From NCBI GenBank assembly GCA_005790545.1, contig SXUL01000051.1:1-64000 (forward strand): a stretch of 64,000 bases of DNA, in the 5' to 3' direction. The notes beneath the pieces are model-generated. The model saw only the letters and a list, made by a program, of their open reading frames with translations. It did not search any database and was not told the DNA's origin. A program made the position numbers and the translations under genes. This document shows, in pieces, positions 44,156 through 53,354 of the stretch (position 1 is its first letter; each line of letters opens with the position of its first letter). This DNA is from Planctomycetia bacterium (GTDB lineage Bacteria > Planctomycetota > GCA-002687715).

Positions 44156-45072
44156 ACGCGCAGCACACCCCACGCGAGGCCGAGGATCTGCTTCACGTTG
44201 GCCTTGTATTCCGCTCCGAAGGGCAAGTGCTTCTTCACGCGGATGCACTGCCGCAGTGCCACATAGACCAGCGCACACTTGGTGAAGAACGAGCCGAGCA
44301 GGTGATAGTGCTTCCTGTAGAAACGGATGCGGTTTCTGTGCCACTCCGCGGCGAAATCCATGTAGTGACGGGTACTGCCCCCGAGGTGGTGCACCACTTC
44401 CGCTTCGTCGAGGTACCAGAGTTCGTGGCCGGCCTTCGTCATGCGCAGGGCCCAGTCCACGTCGTTGAAGAAAAGCCACAGGCCTTCATCCATGAGACCG
44501 ATGCGGTCGATGACGGTACGGGGCACGAGGAGGCACGTCCCCGGTGGCTGATCCACCTTGCGCGTGCCACGGTGGTCCCACTCCTTCATCTGGTAGCTCG
44601 CGAGTTCCTTGCCGTCGGGAAAGAAGTGTTGCAGCGGCGTATCCCACCAGAGCACTGTGCGGAGAGTCGGGAATCGCATGCAGGCGCGCTGGATGCTGCC
44701 ATCGGGATTGATGAGCCGCGGAGCTACGGCCGCGACGGCCGGATGTGCGAGGAGGAATTCGTGGAGCTTGCGAATGGCATCGGGCGCCACGCGCGTGTCT
44801 GAACCGAGCAGCAACACGTACTTCCCTGTTGCGAGCACCACACCGTCATTCACGCCACCTGCATAGCCGCGATTGATCGCGTTGCGTTGCAAACGCGCTT
44901 CCGGGAACTCCGCCGCCACCATGTCCGCCGAGCCGTCGCCGCTGGCGTTGTCGATGACGATGGTCTCGAGCGCGAGGCCGCCGTGTCCAAGCCGGAGTGC
45001 CGTGAGGCACTCACGCAGCAGTTGCTGCGTGTTCCAGGAGAGGATGACAACGGACACATCTGGTGTGGACAT
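44152..45072 (-). CDS. Family 2 glycosyltransferase (rhamnosyltransferase-like)
   Basis: 306 residues from ATG 45072. GT-A motifs: VSVVILSWNTQQLL, IVIDNASGDGS, NAINRGYAGGVNDG, YVLLLGSDTRVAPD (DXD position reads SDT), PPGTCLLVPRTV and LMDEGLWLFFNDVDWALRMTKAG. The C-terminal stretch (SFFTKCALVYVALRQCIRVKK) may contact the membrane. The stop overlaps that of the convergent membrane-protein gene by 4 bases. Likely part of the same surface-glycan locus. Confidence 0.9.
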   Translation of the reverse strand: MSTPDVSVVILSWNTQQLLRECLTALRLGHGGLALETIVIDNASGDGSADMVAAEFPEARLQRNAINRGYAGGVNDGVVLATGKYVLLLGSDTRVAPDAIRKLHEFLLAHPAVAAVAPRLINPDGSIQRACMRFPTLRTVLWWDTPLQHFFPDGKELASYQMKEWDHRGTRKVDQPPGTCLLVPRTVIDRIGLMDEGLWLFFNDVDWALRMTKAGHELWYLDEAEVVHHLGGSTRHYMDFAAEWHRNRIRFYRKHYHLLGSFFTKCALVYVALRQCIRVKKHLPFGAEYKANVKQILGLAWGVLRV

Positions 45073-45166
45073 GCTGCCGCGGGAGTCTAGCGGCTGATGA
45101 GCGCGCGTGCGCGCCGCAATGCCACGCAATTCTCGTGCAGCGCGGCAAACCCCGCGCGTGCGTGCA

Positions 45167-46060
45167 TCATTCGAGTTCTTTGAACGAGTCCGCCTTCAAG
45201 CGATAGAGACTGGTGACGAATCCGTCCTCGATCTTCTCGCCCACATCCAGCACGCCGGTGATGAGAATGGGCACGGGCGTCATGTCCACGCCCTTCTTGG
45301 CGGCGATGGTGACCACCACAGCCTGGTGCACCTCGGGAGGCTTGCCGAAGCAGCAAGACCAGAGGGATTCCACGAGCACGAACTCATGAATGTCCTCGAC
45401 TTCTTCGAGGGTCATCATGTAACCAGCCATGCCGACCTTGCGGCCATTGAGATCCGCGATGTGTTGCGGGAGCTTCATGCCCTCTTCGTAGCTGAAGCCT
45501 CCGATGAGGCTGAAGGGCGCCTTCAGGTAGCCCTCCGGCACTTCAACATCCGCCGCGATGCCGACCATGGATCCGAGATGCACGGTGGCGGAGCCCACCG
45601 GCAAACGGCGCCAGAGATCCGCCGCAATCTGGCGCGCAAGTTCCTTCAGCGCGGCGCGCTGCATGCTCGTGAGCTCGCCGCCGGCGCTGCCTGCGGCACT
45701 CGCCTTCGCGAGGATGTCCTTCATGACCAGACTCGCAACCTGCGAGCGGGTTTCGGCGGTGCCGAGCCCGGATTCTTCGAGGAGTGAGACGAGGCGCGCC
45801 ATGAGCTGCACCGGATCGTCAGCGCCTTTGTCGCGGCGCACGAGCGGCACCAGCAGCGCTTCGATGCCCGCACCGAGGGCGGTGCCTTGATTCACAGGGG
45901 CTGCAGTGGCGTTGGTGCCGCTGGCGGCATTGCCCGCGCTGGGCGTCGCCGCGGTGCGGTTCGTTGCACTTGCGACCGGCTTCACTTCGGCGAGCTTTTC
46001 ATCGGTGCACGCGCCGACAACGCATGCGAGCACGACACAAGCAACAGAGCGGTTCATCAT
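45167..46060 (-). CDS. DUF3299-like lipoprotein of an ABC export/zinc-type system
   Basis: 297 residues. Lipoprotein signal with VVGAC as lipobox (Cys18), then a Thr/Ala-rich linker. The C-terminal ~110 residues match DUF3299 in pattern: DLNGRKVGMAGYMMTLEEVEDIHEFVLV, then a Cys-containing loop (SLWSCCFGKPP) and HQAVVVTI. Proteins of this type (ZrgD) occur with MacB-like ABC components in zinc-responsive operons of vibrios. The gene is last of a three-gene operon: ATPase, permease, lipoprotein, with ATGA overlap to the permease. Confidence 0.75.
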   Translation of the reverse strand: MMNRSVACVVLACVVGACTDEKLAEVKPVASATNRTAATPSAGNAASGTNATAAPVNQGTALGAGIEALLVPLVRRDKGADDPVQLMARLVSLLEESGLGTAETRSQVASLVMKDILAKASAAGSAGGELTSMQRAALKELARQIAADLWRRLPVGSATVHLGSMVGIAADVEVPEGYLKAPFSLIGGFSYEEGMKLPQHIADLNGRKVGMAGYMMTLEEVEDIHEFVLVESLWSCCFGKPPEVHQAVVVTIAAKKGVDMTPVPILITGVLDVGEKIEDGFVTSLYRLKADSFKELE

Positions 46061-47352
46061 GAGAGCGGCTTCAGTCCTGAGGCGACATCCGTACGGTAGG
46101 CGACGAGTGCAGGCAGCATGCCCGCCGCGCCGCCCAGCAGTGTAACGGCCACAAGCACGAAGGTTTCTTCCAACCAGCGTGGCGTGAGCTCCGGGCGGAA
46201 TCCGGCCGCGGATTCAACGCTGCCACTCGCGAGCCAGACCAGCCCGTGGCCCGCAAACACTCCGAGCAGTGCGCCCAGCCCCGCGATGATGGCCGCTTCC
46301 AGCACGACGACGCCGAACACCGTCCGCCGGTGCGCTCCCACGGCGCGCAAGATCGCAATCTCGCGCCGTCGCGAGGCCATGCTGTTGTAGATGGCGACCA
46401 TGATGCTCATCACGCCAAGCACGATGACGAGCACCGCCGTGATGAGAAAGATCTGGTCAACTCGCCCGACAATGGCGAACAGCGCCTGCACTTCGCTCGC
46501 CACTTCCGCCACAGTGAACTCGGCGCGGTTCATGAGCCGCGGCAGGAGCAGTGCCTTGTGAATGCCCGGCTTGGGGAACACCAGCACCGATGAAAGCCCC
46601 ACATCGCCGCTGCCCGGCACCATGCCACCCGCATGTTCGGGGATGCTGTAGAAACTCGCGAGGTCGATGAGCACTACCCGGTCGATGGGCGTGCCTGTGC
46701 GTTTCAGAATGCCGACAACGGTCCAGTGTTCATCGTGGCCGTGTTCCTTGCCGCCTTCGACTCCGTGCGTCGGCTCGATGCTTGCTCCCAGCGCGAGACC
46801 AAGACGGTCCGCCACTTCCGCACCGAGCACGGCTTCGCGCGTTTCCGCATCGTGATCGTGTTCATGCGTGACCGCTGCGCCGGAGCGGAGGTCTTCAAGC
46901 ACATGCTGCAGCGCTTCTTCGTCGCAGCGGAAAGGCCGGCCCGTCTCGAACTTCGCGAGCCCCTCGCCTGCCGGATGCGGAAAACCGCGATCGAAGACTG
47001 CTGCAGTTGTTCCGACGACACGGAAGCCTTTGAAGCTGTCGCCCACTGCGCAGGGCACAGCGAGACGCACCGAGGGGTGCGCGCGCACCTCCTCAAAGCA
47101 CTTCCAGGGCATCAGGCCTGCGCTGCGATCCACGTGATAGATGCTGTTCAGCACCAGTTCGAGACGCGAGCCCGGCGGCCCGATGACAAGACTGAAGCCT
47201 CGGCCCGGCTCCGCGTAGTGACGCTCCATGCCTGCGCGGAGCAGCAGGATCGCCACCACCAGAGCGACTCCGGTTGCGGCCGAAAGCCCTGTGAGGGTCG
47301 CGGCAAGGGGCCGCTCACGAAGGCTTCGCTGGACCAGGGTGAGGATCGTCAT
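46057..47352 (-). CDS. MacB/FtsX-type ABC transporter permease with His-rich loop
   Basis: 431 residues. An N-terminal membrane helix (GLSAATGVALVVAILLLRAGM), a large periplasmic domain, then three C-terminal helices (DQIFLITAVLVIVLGVMSIMVAIYNSM; VFGVVVLEAAIIAGLGALLGVF; LVAVTLLGGAAGMLPALV), the FtsX topology. The periplasmic domain carries two histidine/acid-rich stretches, THEHDHD (162-168) and THGVEGGKEHGHDEHW (195-210), suggesting metal binding. With the ATPase and DUF3299-like lipoprotein it resembles the Zrg zinc system. ATGA overlaps on both sides. Confidence 0.85.
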   Translation of the reverse strand: MTILTLVQRSLRERPLAATLTGLSAATGVALVVAILLLRAGMERHYAEPGRGFSLVIGPPGSRLELVLNSIYHVDRSAGLMPWKCFEEVRAHPSVRLAVPCAVGDSFKGFRVVGTTAAVFDRGFPHPAGEGLAKFETGRPFRCDEEALQHVLEDLRSGAAVTHEHDHDAETREAVLGAEVADRLGLALGASIEPTHGVEGGKEHGHDEHWTVVGILKRTGTPIDRVVLIDLASFYSIPEHAGGMVPGSGDVGLSSVLVFPKPGIHKALLLPRLMNRAEFTVAEVASEVQALFAIVGRVDQIFLITAVLVIVLGVMSIMVAIYNSMASRRREIAILRAVGAHRRTVFGVVVLEAAIIAGLGALLGVFAGHGLVWLASGSVESAAGFRPELTPRWLEETFVLVAVTLLGGAAGMLPALVAYRTDVASGLKPLS

Positions 47353-48011
47353 GAGGCGAAATCCTTCATGGTCCGCACATCCTCGAAGCGTGCCATGACC
47401 TCCCGTTCATGAGTGACGCAGAGCAGTGTGGCGCCGCACTCTCGCACGCATTCGAGCAGGAGGTCCATGGCCTCCGCACCAGCGTCGCTGTCGAGACTCG
47501 CTGTCGGTTCATCCGCCAGCACGAGTTGCGGACGCGGCGCGAGCGCGCGCGCAAGAGCCACGCGCTGCTGTTCCCCGACGGAGAGTTCTGCTGGTCGGCC
47601 ATGCAAGCGCGCTGCAAGCCCCATGCGTTCCAGCATGGCCCGCGCACGCTCGCGCGCTTCCCCAGCGCGCACTCCGGCGAAATGCAACGGGAGGATCACG
47701 TTCTCCAGCGCCGAGAGACTTTGCAGCAAGTGGAACGACTGGAACACGAAGCCCACATGGCGTGCCCGGAAATCATCACGCGCCGTTTCACCGAGCCCGC
47801 GGAGTTGGATGCTCGCCACCGCCACCTCGCCCTCATGCACCGGCAACACTCCAGCGAGCACATTGAGCAAGGTGGACTTGCCGGATCCTGACGGCCCCAC
47901 GAGGCACACCGCAGCTCCGTGCGCGATCTCCAGGGCATCCACGCGCAAGACCACCCGCTCTGCCGCGCGGTCGCTGAATCGCACCAACAGATTCCTGATG
48001 CTCACACTCAC
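47349..48011 (-). CDS. ABC transporter ATP-binding protein (LolD/MacB type)
   Basis: 220 residues, single nucleotide-binding domain. Walker A GPSGSGKST at residues ~39-47, Q-loop FVFQSFHLLQSLSALENVILPL, signature LSVGEQQRVALARAL (LSVGE instead of LSGGQ), Walker B LVLADEPTASLD, switch His in VTHE. It powers the overlapping permease. It is the first gene of the operon, with the tRNA-Gly on the other strand ~80 bases upstream. Confidence 0.95.
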   Translation of the reverse strand: MSVSIRNLLVRFSDRAAERVVLRVDALEIAHGAAVCLVGPSGSGKSTLLNVLAGVLPVHEGEVAVASIQLRGLGETARDDFRARHVGFVFQSFHLLQSLSALENVILPLHFAGVRAGEARERARAMLERMGLAARLHGRPAELSVGEQQRVALARALAPRPQLVLADEPTASLDSDAGAEAMDLLLECVRECGATLLCVTHEREVMARFEDVRTMKDFAS

Positions 48012-48093
48012 GGCGGCTCATTCTCCCCTCTCGCGCCGCCCCGTCCACACTTGCCACGGGAAGTCACGCTCCGTACCATCACTCCATCACCTC

Positions 48094-48166
48094 GCGGGTG
48101 TAACTCAGTTGGTAGAGTGTCAGCTTCCCAAGCTGAATGTCGTGGGTTCGAACCCCATCACCCGCT
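48094..48166 (+). tRNA. tRNA-Gly (anticodon CCC)
   Basis: 73 nt. Acceptor GCGGGTG/CACCCGC, discriminator T. Anticodon stem TCAGC/GCTGA encloses TTCCCAA (anticodon CCC, reads GGG). T arm GTGGGTTCGAACCCCAT. It lies directly upstream of the damaged defence locus, a common integration point, but no repeated 3' end was seen downstream. Confidence 0.94.
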
Positions 48167-48274
48167 TCTCCGCGCCGGCATTTTCCAAGCCCGTTGCGCC
48201 GCGCTGTCCCTCCCTGCGCATAGAATCCCGCTCGAGCTCGCGCTTGGAAGGCGCAGCCACCACGGGCTTCTCTC

Positions 48275-48379
48275 ATGGCATCCTCGGTAGACAACAAACT
48301 GCCTCGCGTTGGCATGATTGCCTCTGTGCGCAACAGACGCGGCGTGGTGTCGGCCGTTGAACCCTTCGATGGCGATTAA
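48275..48379 (+). pseudogene. Detached N-terminus of the DrmD-like helicase (ends in TAA)
   Basis: ATG 48275 opens a 34-codon reading frame (MASSVDNKLPRVGMIASVRNRRG ... EPFDGD) that stops at TAA 48377-48379. The next codons in the same frame (GRIHLVHLEYKDDQ) continue smoothly into the helicase below, and RNRRGVVSAVEPFDG.. is the kind of SH3-like start seen in DrmD proteins. So the original gene probably began here and one nonsense codon now splits it. Confidence 0.6.
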
Positions 48380-48394
48380 GGACGCATCCATCTG

Positions 48395-51300
48395 GTGCAC
48401 CTTGAATACAAGGACGACCAACTCCCGCCGGGAGAACGCCTGCTGTGGGAACTTGAACCGCACCGCTCCTTGCTTGAGCCAACGGCGCTTCCGACGGTGT
48501 CGAAGACCGAGCCCATGCCCGTCCAGGACTACGACGCCTTGTTGCGTGCAGCGCGGTGGACTGCAGCCTCACCGTGGCTCGAACCAGACGGCAATGCGGT
48601 TTGCTCTCGCCCACCGGTCTCAAGCCCCTTCCACGGTGCGGTGCAGGTCGAAGACTTCCAACTCGTGCCGCTGCTGAAGGCCCTGCGCATGCCGCGAGTC
48701 AATCTGCTCATCGCAGACGACGTGGGGCTCGGCAAGACAGTTGAAGCCGGACTGATCCTTACCGAGTTGCTGCTCCGCCGGCGCATCCAGCGCGTCCTCA
48801 TTCTCACACCAGCCTCGCTCCGGCTGCAGTGGCGCGACGAAATGTGGGACAAGTTCTCACTGCCATTCGATCTTGTGGATCGCGCCGAAACCCAGGCCCT
48901 CCGCAAACGCCTTGGCGTGGACGCAAATCCCTGGCGCGCATCCAGCCGCATCATCACTTCGTACCACTACCTCCGGCAGGCGGACGTGCTCGAACAGTTC
49001 CACGCAGCGTGTCACACCCCCGAAGGCACACCGCACCTTCCGTGGGACCTCCTGATCGTGGATGAGTGCCACAACTTGATGCCCTCGGCGTTCGGCCAGG
49101 ATAGCGACCTCTGCAACATGCTGCGCCGGATCGCGCCCCAGTTTGAGCACCGGCTCTTTCTCAGTGCAACACCACACAACGGGCACACACGCTGTTTCAC
49201 AGGTCTGCTTGAACTCCTCGATCCTGTGCGCTTCAGTCAGACGGATGAGCTGCGCCCCGCGGAAAAGGAACGAATCCAGCAAGTCGTGCTGCGCCGTCTG
49301 AAACGTGAAATCAACGCGCGCACCAATCCACCACGCTTTTGCAGGCGCATGCCGCCGCAGCCACGCCTGCTGCAACTCTCGGCTCCTGAAGTGGCTCTCT
49401 CTGCCGCCTTCGCTGAATTTCGCACCAAGGTCCGGGCCGTGGTCAATTCGGGCGACGGCAAACGCCGTCGCTCCGGCAGCTTCGCCATCGAGATCCTCGG
49501 CAAGCGCTTGCTGAGTTGCTCCACCGCCTTCGCCGAATCTTGGCGCCGCGCGAAGGAGGGTTTGGCGGAGGCGCGCTCGGCAACAGATGCCGACGTCGAG
49601 GCCGCCAGGAATGCAGCTGACGAGGACACTGGCGACGATCGCGAATCCGAGGCCCGCGGCGCCACCGCCGTCTGTGTCATCGGCGCATGGCTCAAGAATG
49701 TCGCTGCAGATCTCGTGCCGGAGATCTCGGCCATCGACCAGAGTCTCGCGCAACTCGGATTCAACCTCACGCGCGACAACATCATCGAGCAGGATCCGAA
49801 GTGCGATGCCCGTCTGGAAGACCTTGTCGCTCTGATCGAGGAACTCCTCCGCACCGGGAAGAACTGGCGCGACGACGAACGCATCGTGGTCTTCACCGAG
49901 TACAAGACGACCCTTGACTATCTCACACGCCGACTGCGTGACCGGTTCCGTGAGGATGATCGCATCCTGACCCTTTTCGGCGGGATGGATGAGGTCGCAC
50001 GTGACCTCGTCAAGCAGACTTTCAACGATCCAACTGCGCCCGTGCGCATCCTGCTCGCGACGGACGCGGCAGCGGAAGGCCTGAACCTGCAATCGACGGC
50101 ACGCTACCTGCTGCACTTCGACTGCCCATGGAACCCTTCGAAACTTGAGCAACGCAACGGCCGCATCGACCGCCACGGACAGGCGCGGGATGTCACCATT
50201 CACCACTTCGTGAGCAATGAGGATCAGGATCTCCGTTTCCTCGACCATGTTCTGCGCAAGGCGGATGAGATCCGCGAGGACCTCGGCTCCGTGAATGAAC
50301 TCTTCGACGAGGCTGCGCACAGAAAGCTCGTTGATGGCGAGAGTCTCGAATCCGTCAGAGCAGATCTCGATGCGCGTGTGAAACACTCTCGCGGACGCAG
50401 TGCCATCGCCGCGGATGCAACCATCGAGACCAGTGCGGACGGCGCACCTGCAGCGCGCGATCTCGAAGCGCTCTCCGCCGAGCTGGACCTCGACCCCTCC
50501 GCCGTTCGGGACACTCTCGAATCTGCGTTGGCCATTCGTGCGGGTCGTCCGCAACTCGATTGCTCACCGACCACCAAGAGTTGCAGGCTCATCAATCCGG
50601 GGCTTCCGGGTCGGACGGAGGTCATTGACGAATCACTGCGCCGTCCCAAAGGGGCGAAGGGCGCGCTTTCTCAGCTCGCCTTCACGGCGGATCCCTTTCA
50701 GGTCCAGGTCGGAGCACGAACCGTGTTCGCCCCCCGACCCGATGTGCTCCTGATGCACCTGTCTCACCCCATGGTGCAAAAGGCTCTCAGTGCATTGACC
50801 CGTGGACGCTTTCCCGGAACGGAAGAGAGCGTCTCATGCTGGACAGTGCGGTTGGGTTCCGTACCCACTGGTTGTCAGGCTCTGATCCTGTTGAGGATCG
50901 AAGAACTTGCCGTCAACGACCTCCGCGAGGCCTTCCATCACTGGGTGCGAACCATTGCGTTCCCGGTTCGCGATGATTCTCTCGGCGCACCACTGATCCA
51001 CCAACCCGCACGCGCCCTGCGCGGTGCCCGGCCCACAAACGCCACCGCCGACCAGCGCTTGGCCCGCGACTTGGTTGACGGAATCGAACCAGCGTTGCGC
51101 CGTGCCCTCAACGACCACCGCAAGGCACTGACAAATCGCCTGAAGAGTGCGCTCAAAGACGCTCTTCAGGAAGCGAGCGCGCGGGAGGATGAGCGTTATC
51201 AAAGTCGCCAAGGAGAGGTTTCGAAACTGATCGTCGAGAACACCCTCGCCAAGCTGGAACGCGAAATCGAACACCTGCAGCGCGAGCGCGCTCAGGGCAT

Positions 51301-51517
51301 GCTCTTCGAAAGTGCCAACCGCTTCGATGACGTCATCGCCAACAAACAGGCGGAGATCGAACATCGCAAGGCGCACTGTGAAGAAGTGCGCTCTCAACTC
51401 GAGCGCGAACGTACACGCATCCTCACGCATCTCCTGCCAAGGCGCCATGCTTTGTCCGGCGAGGCGCAGGTGTTCCCCGTCGGTATCGAAGTGCGTCTGC
51501 CGGGAGGGCCGGCATGA
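48395..51517 (+). CDS. drmD: SNF2-family helicase, DrmD-like (DISARM defence)
   Basis: 1040 residues if translation restarts at GTG 48395, 15 bases after the in-frame TAA. Helicase motifs: I ADDVGLGKTVEAGL (~107-120), II VDECHNL (DECH, 223-226), III FLSATPHNG (~256), then FTEYKTTLDYL, LLATDAAAEGLNLQ, and VI QRNGRIDRHGQ. A long C-terminal part includes a coiled stretch (LAKLEREIEHLQRERAQGML). Length and order fit DrmD of class 1 DISARM, which restricts phage DNA together with a methyltransferase and the DrmABC core. The next gene starts within its stop (ATGA). Loss of the first ~40 residues may impair it. Confidence 0.7.
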   Translation: MHLEYKDDQLPPGERLLWELEPHRSLLEPTALPTVSKTEPMPVQDYDALLRAARWTAASPWLEPDGNAVCSRPPVSSPFHGAVQVEDFQLVPLLKALRMPRVNLLIADDVGLGKTVEAGLILTELLLRRRIQRVLILTPASLRLQWRDEMWDKFSLPFDLVDRAETQALRKRLGVDANPWRASSRIITSYHYLRQADVLEQFHAACHTPEGTPHLPWDLLIVDECHNLMPSAFGQDSDLCNMLRRIAPQFEHRLFLSATPHNGHTRCFTGLLELLDPVRFSQTDELRPAEKERIQQVVLRRLKREINARTNPPRFCRRMPPQPRLLQLSAPEVALSAAFAEFRTKVRAVVNSGDGKRRRSGSFAIEILGKRLLSCSTAFAESWRRAKEGLAEARSATDADVEAARNAADEDTGDDRESEARGATAVCVIGAWLKNVAADLVPEISAIDQSLAQLGFNLTRDNIIEQDPKCDARLEDLVALIEELLRTGKNWRDDERIVVFTEYKTTLDYLTRRLRDRFREDDRILTLFGGMDEVARDLVKQTFNDPTAPVRILLATDAAAEGLNLQSTARYLLHFDCPWNPSKLEQRNGRIDRHGQARDVTIHHFVSNEDQDLRFLDHVLRKADEIREDLGSVNELFDEAAHRKLVDGESLESVRADLDARVKHSRGRSAIAADATIETSADGAPAARDLEALSAELDLDPSAVRDTLESALAIRAGRPQLDCSPTTKSCRLINPGLPGRTEVIDESLRRPKGAKGALSQLAFTADPFQVQVGARTVFAPRPDVLLMHLSHPMVQKALSALTRGRFPGTEESVSCWTVRLGSVPTGCQALILLRIEELAVNDLREAFHHWVRTIAFPVRDDSLGAPLIHQPARALRGARPTNATADQRLARDLVDGIEPALRRALNDHRKALTNRLKSALKDALQEASAREDERYQSRQGEVSKLIVENTLAKLEREIEHLQRERAQGMLFESANRFDDVIANKQAEIEHRKAHCEEVRSQLERERTRILTHLLPRRHALSGEAQVFPVGIEVRLPGGPA

Positions 51518-52203
51518 CTCCACCAGCACTATCCGGCTGGGAGCACCTGCGGCACGGCGGCTTGTTGCTGGATCCGCCACGCTTGCGCCGCATCGCGGAG
51601 CATGTACCCCCGGCGCTGCCATGGTTCATCGAAGACCAGTTGCGGCGCAGCGCCAACGCCCTCCGGAGCGGCAACCAAACTGCGTCAGAGTTCGTCACGT
51701 TCGTGCTGCGGGATGTATGCGACTTCCGCGATGAGCGCGGCACATGGCTCCGCGGCAGCAGCATCGGCGCCGAATGGAGCCGCCCTTCCTTCACGGGAGC
51801 AGCCATCAAGCCGCGTCAACTCTGGCGTGCTGAGCGCGGCGGCGTGCTGCCTGTCTTCATCGATGCCTCGGCTCGCATTGGCCTCGGCCATGGGCGCAAG
51901 GCCGCGAGTGAAGTCGTGCATTGGTTGCGCTCGGGCACGGAACGCCTCGCCGTCCTCACCAACGGCAGACAGTGGCGGCTCATTTTTGCGGGCCTCGACT
52001 TCGATGCTTTCTGTGAGTGGGACATCGACCTCTGGTTTTCCGAAGGCCGGTTGTCACCGCAGGTTGACGCGCTCCGCACACTGCTTTCCCCTGCGCTCTG
52101 GATCCACTCCGGGCAGGACGACACCAGCCCGCTCATTGCGGCCATTCTCGACAGCAGGAAGGGCCAAGCAGAGCTCTCCACCCTGCTCGGCGAGCGCGAA
52201 TTC
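51514..52203 (+). pseudogene. N-terminal fragment of a DrmMI-type DNA methyltransferase
   Basis: ATG 51514 begins ~230 residues that match the N-terminal part of the large adenine methyltransferases found beside Drm[99 protein letters not shown]. The family is normally >1000 residues and continues into a SAM-binding domain with an NPPY motif. Here the match ends at ~52200 and the frame runs on as unrelated residues to a stop at 52407. No methyltransferase catalytic motif remains. Confidence 0.65.
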
Positions 52204-52204
52204 C

Positions 52205-53308
52205 TGCATCGATTGCCTGCAAACCTTCCGCAACGTCTTCTATCACGTCCACCTCGACCGCCAGACGGCACTGCAGTGTCTGGATGCGTGGGGACAGGAC
52301 CTCATTCAGACCCATGCGATCCCCGTACTGAATCCGACTGTTGTGGCACGCGACGCCGCGCTACCGGTCAACCACGCCGAGCGACGCTTGCAGCACATGC
52401 TCCGTGATGCGGGATTCGCAGAAGGCATCTGGGGCGAACAAATCCGACTTGAGGGCTCGTTCGGCTCCACGACTCCGGACGTCATCTACAGATCTGCAGA
52501 ACATGGTCCAGATGAAGGCATCGCCATCTACCTGGATGGACTCTCAGAACATCTGCATGGCAACCCCAAGACACGCGAGAAGGACCAGCACATCCGGTCG
52601 TGGTTGCGCAGCCATGGTTGGGAGGTCATCGAGCTTGCCGCCACCGACCTCGCCGACCTGGGTGCCATGCGGCGCTTTTTCATCAAACTGGCGGGATATC
52701 TCGGAAACGCCGAGCTCAAGTCAAACCTGAAAAGCAGTGATGGCTGGTTCACCGCTTCGGCAACAACGCCAGAAGCAGGTGCTCGGCCTCCTTTGCGCAG
52801 AGTGAACCCCGCGCATGAGGACCGCTACCGCAACTGTGTTCCACTCGTGCCGCTCAAGGCCGCAGCAGGCGGCTTTGGTGATCCGCAGTTCATTGAGAAC
52901 GGTGAGCAGGAATGGGTTGAAATCGAGGCGCGGCGTGCCCTGCGTCCCGGGATGTTCGTGGCGCAGGTCGTCGGCAAGTCGATGGAGCCGCTGATCCCTG
53001 ATGGGGCACATTGCCTGTTCAGCGCACCGGTTACCGGGTCGCGCCAGGGGCGTGTCCTGCTCGTGAGCCTGCGGGATGAGGTTGATCCCGAGAGCGGTGA
53101 ACGCTTCACCATCAAGCGCTACGAAAGCTCCAAGAGCTCTGCCGATGGCGATACATGGCGGCACATCAGCATCACCCTCAAGCCAGAGAACACCGACTTT
53201 GCACCCATCGTTCTTCGGGTCGACTCAGAAGGGCTCGTCCACGTCATCGCCGAGTTCCTGCAGGTCCTCCAGCAGCCGGGTTCTTCTGGTCAACAGGAAA
53301 GCCGCTGA
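52205..53308 (+). pseudogene. C-terminal fragment of a DUF1998-type helicase with nuclease-like and S24-like modules
   Basis: In the +1 frame relative to the methyltransferase head, recognisable sequence starts at 52205 with [19 protein letters not shown], the ending seen in DUF1998 helicases (CyxCLlsyrNxxxHxxLDR). Next is a restriction-nuclease-like module ([29 protein letters not shown], then [25 protein letters not shown]). The last ~150 residues resemble an S24/LexA-type domain ([49 protein letters not shown]). The frame is open from 51602 to 53308, so a truncated product from an internal start is possible. No helicase motor motifs are present. Confidence 0.6.
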
Positions 53309-53354
53309 GCGCGGCTAGAGTTGCGGGGCGCCATGCGCGCACGGAGTGACGAGG

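Noticed and set aside
48857-50554. Long open frame (565 codons) on the minus strand opposite the DrmD-like helicase
   Set aside because: The plus-strand frame has clear helicase motifs; the antisense frame shows no domain and is a by-product of GC-rich codon use.
48094-53308. Integrated element with att repeats from tRNA-Gly to the end of the defence locus
   Set aside because: No copy of the tRNA 3' end was found downstream and no integrase is present; only the adjacency remains.
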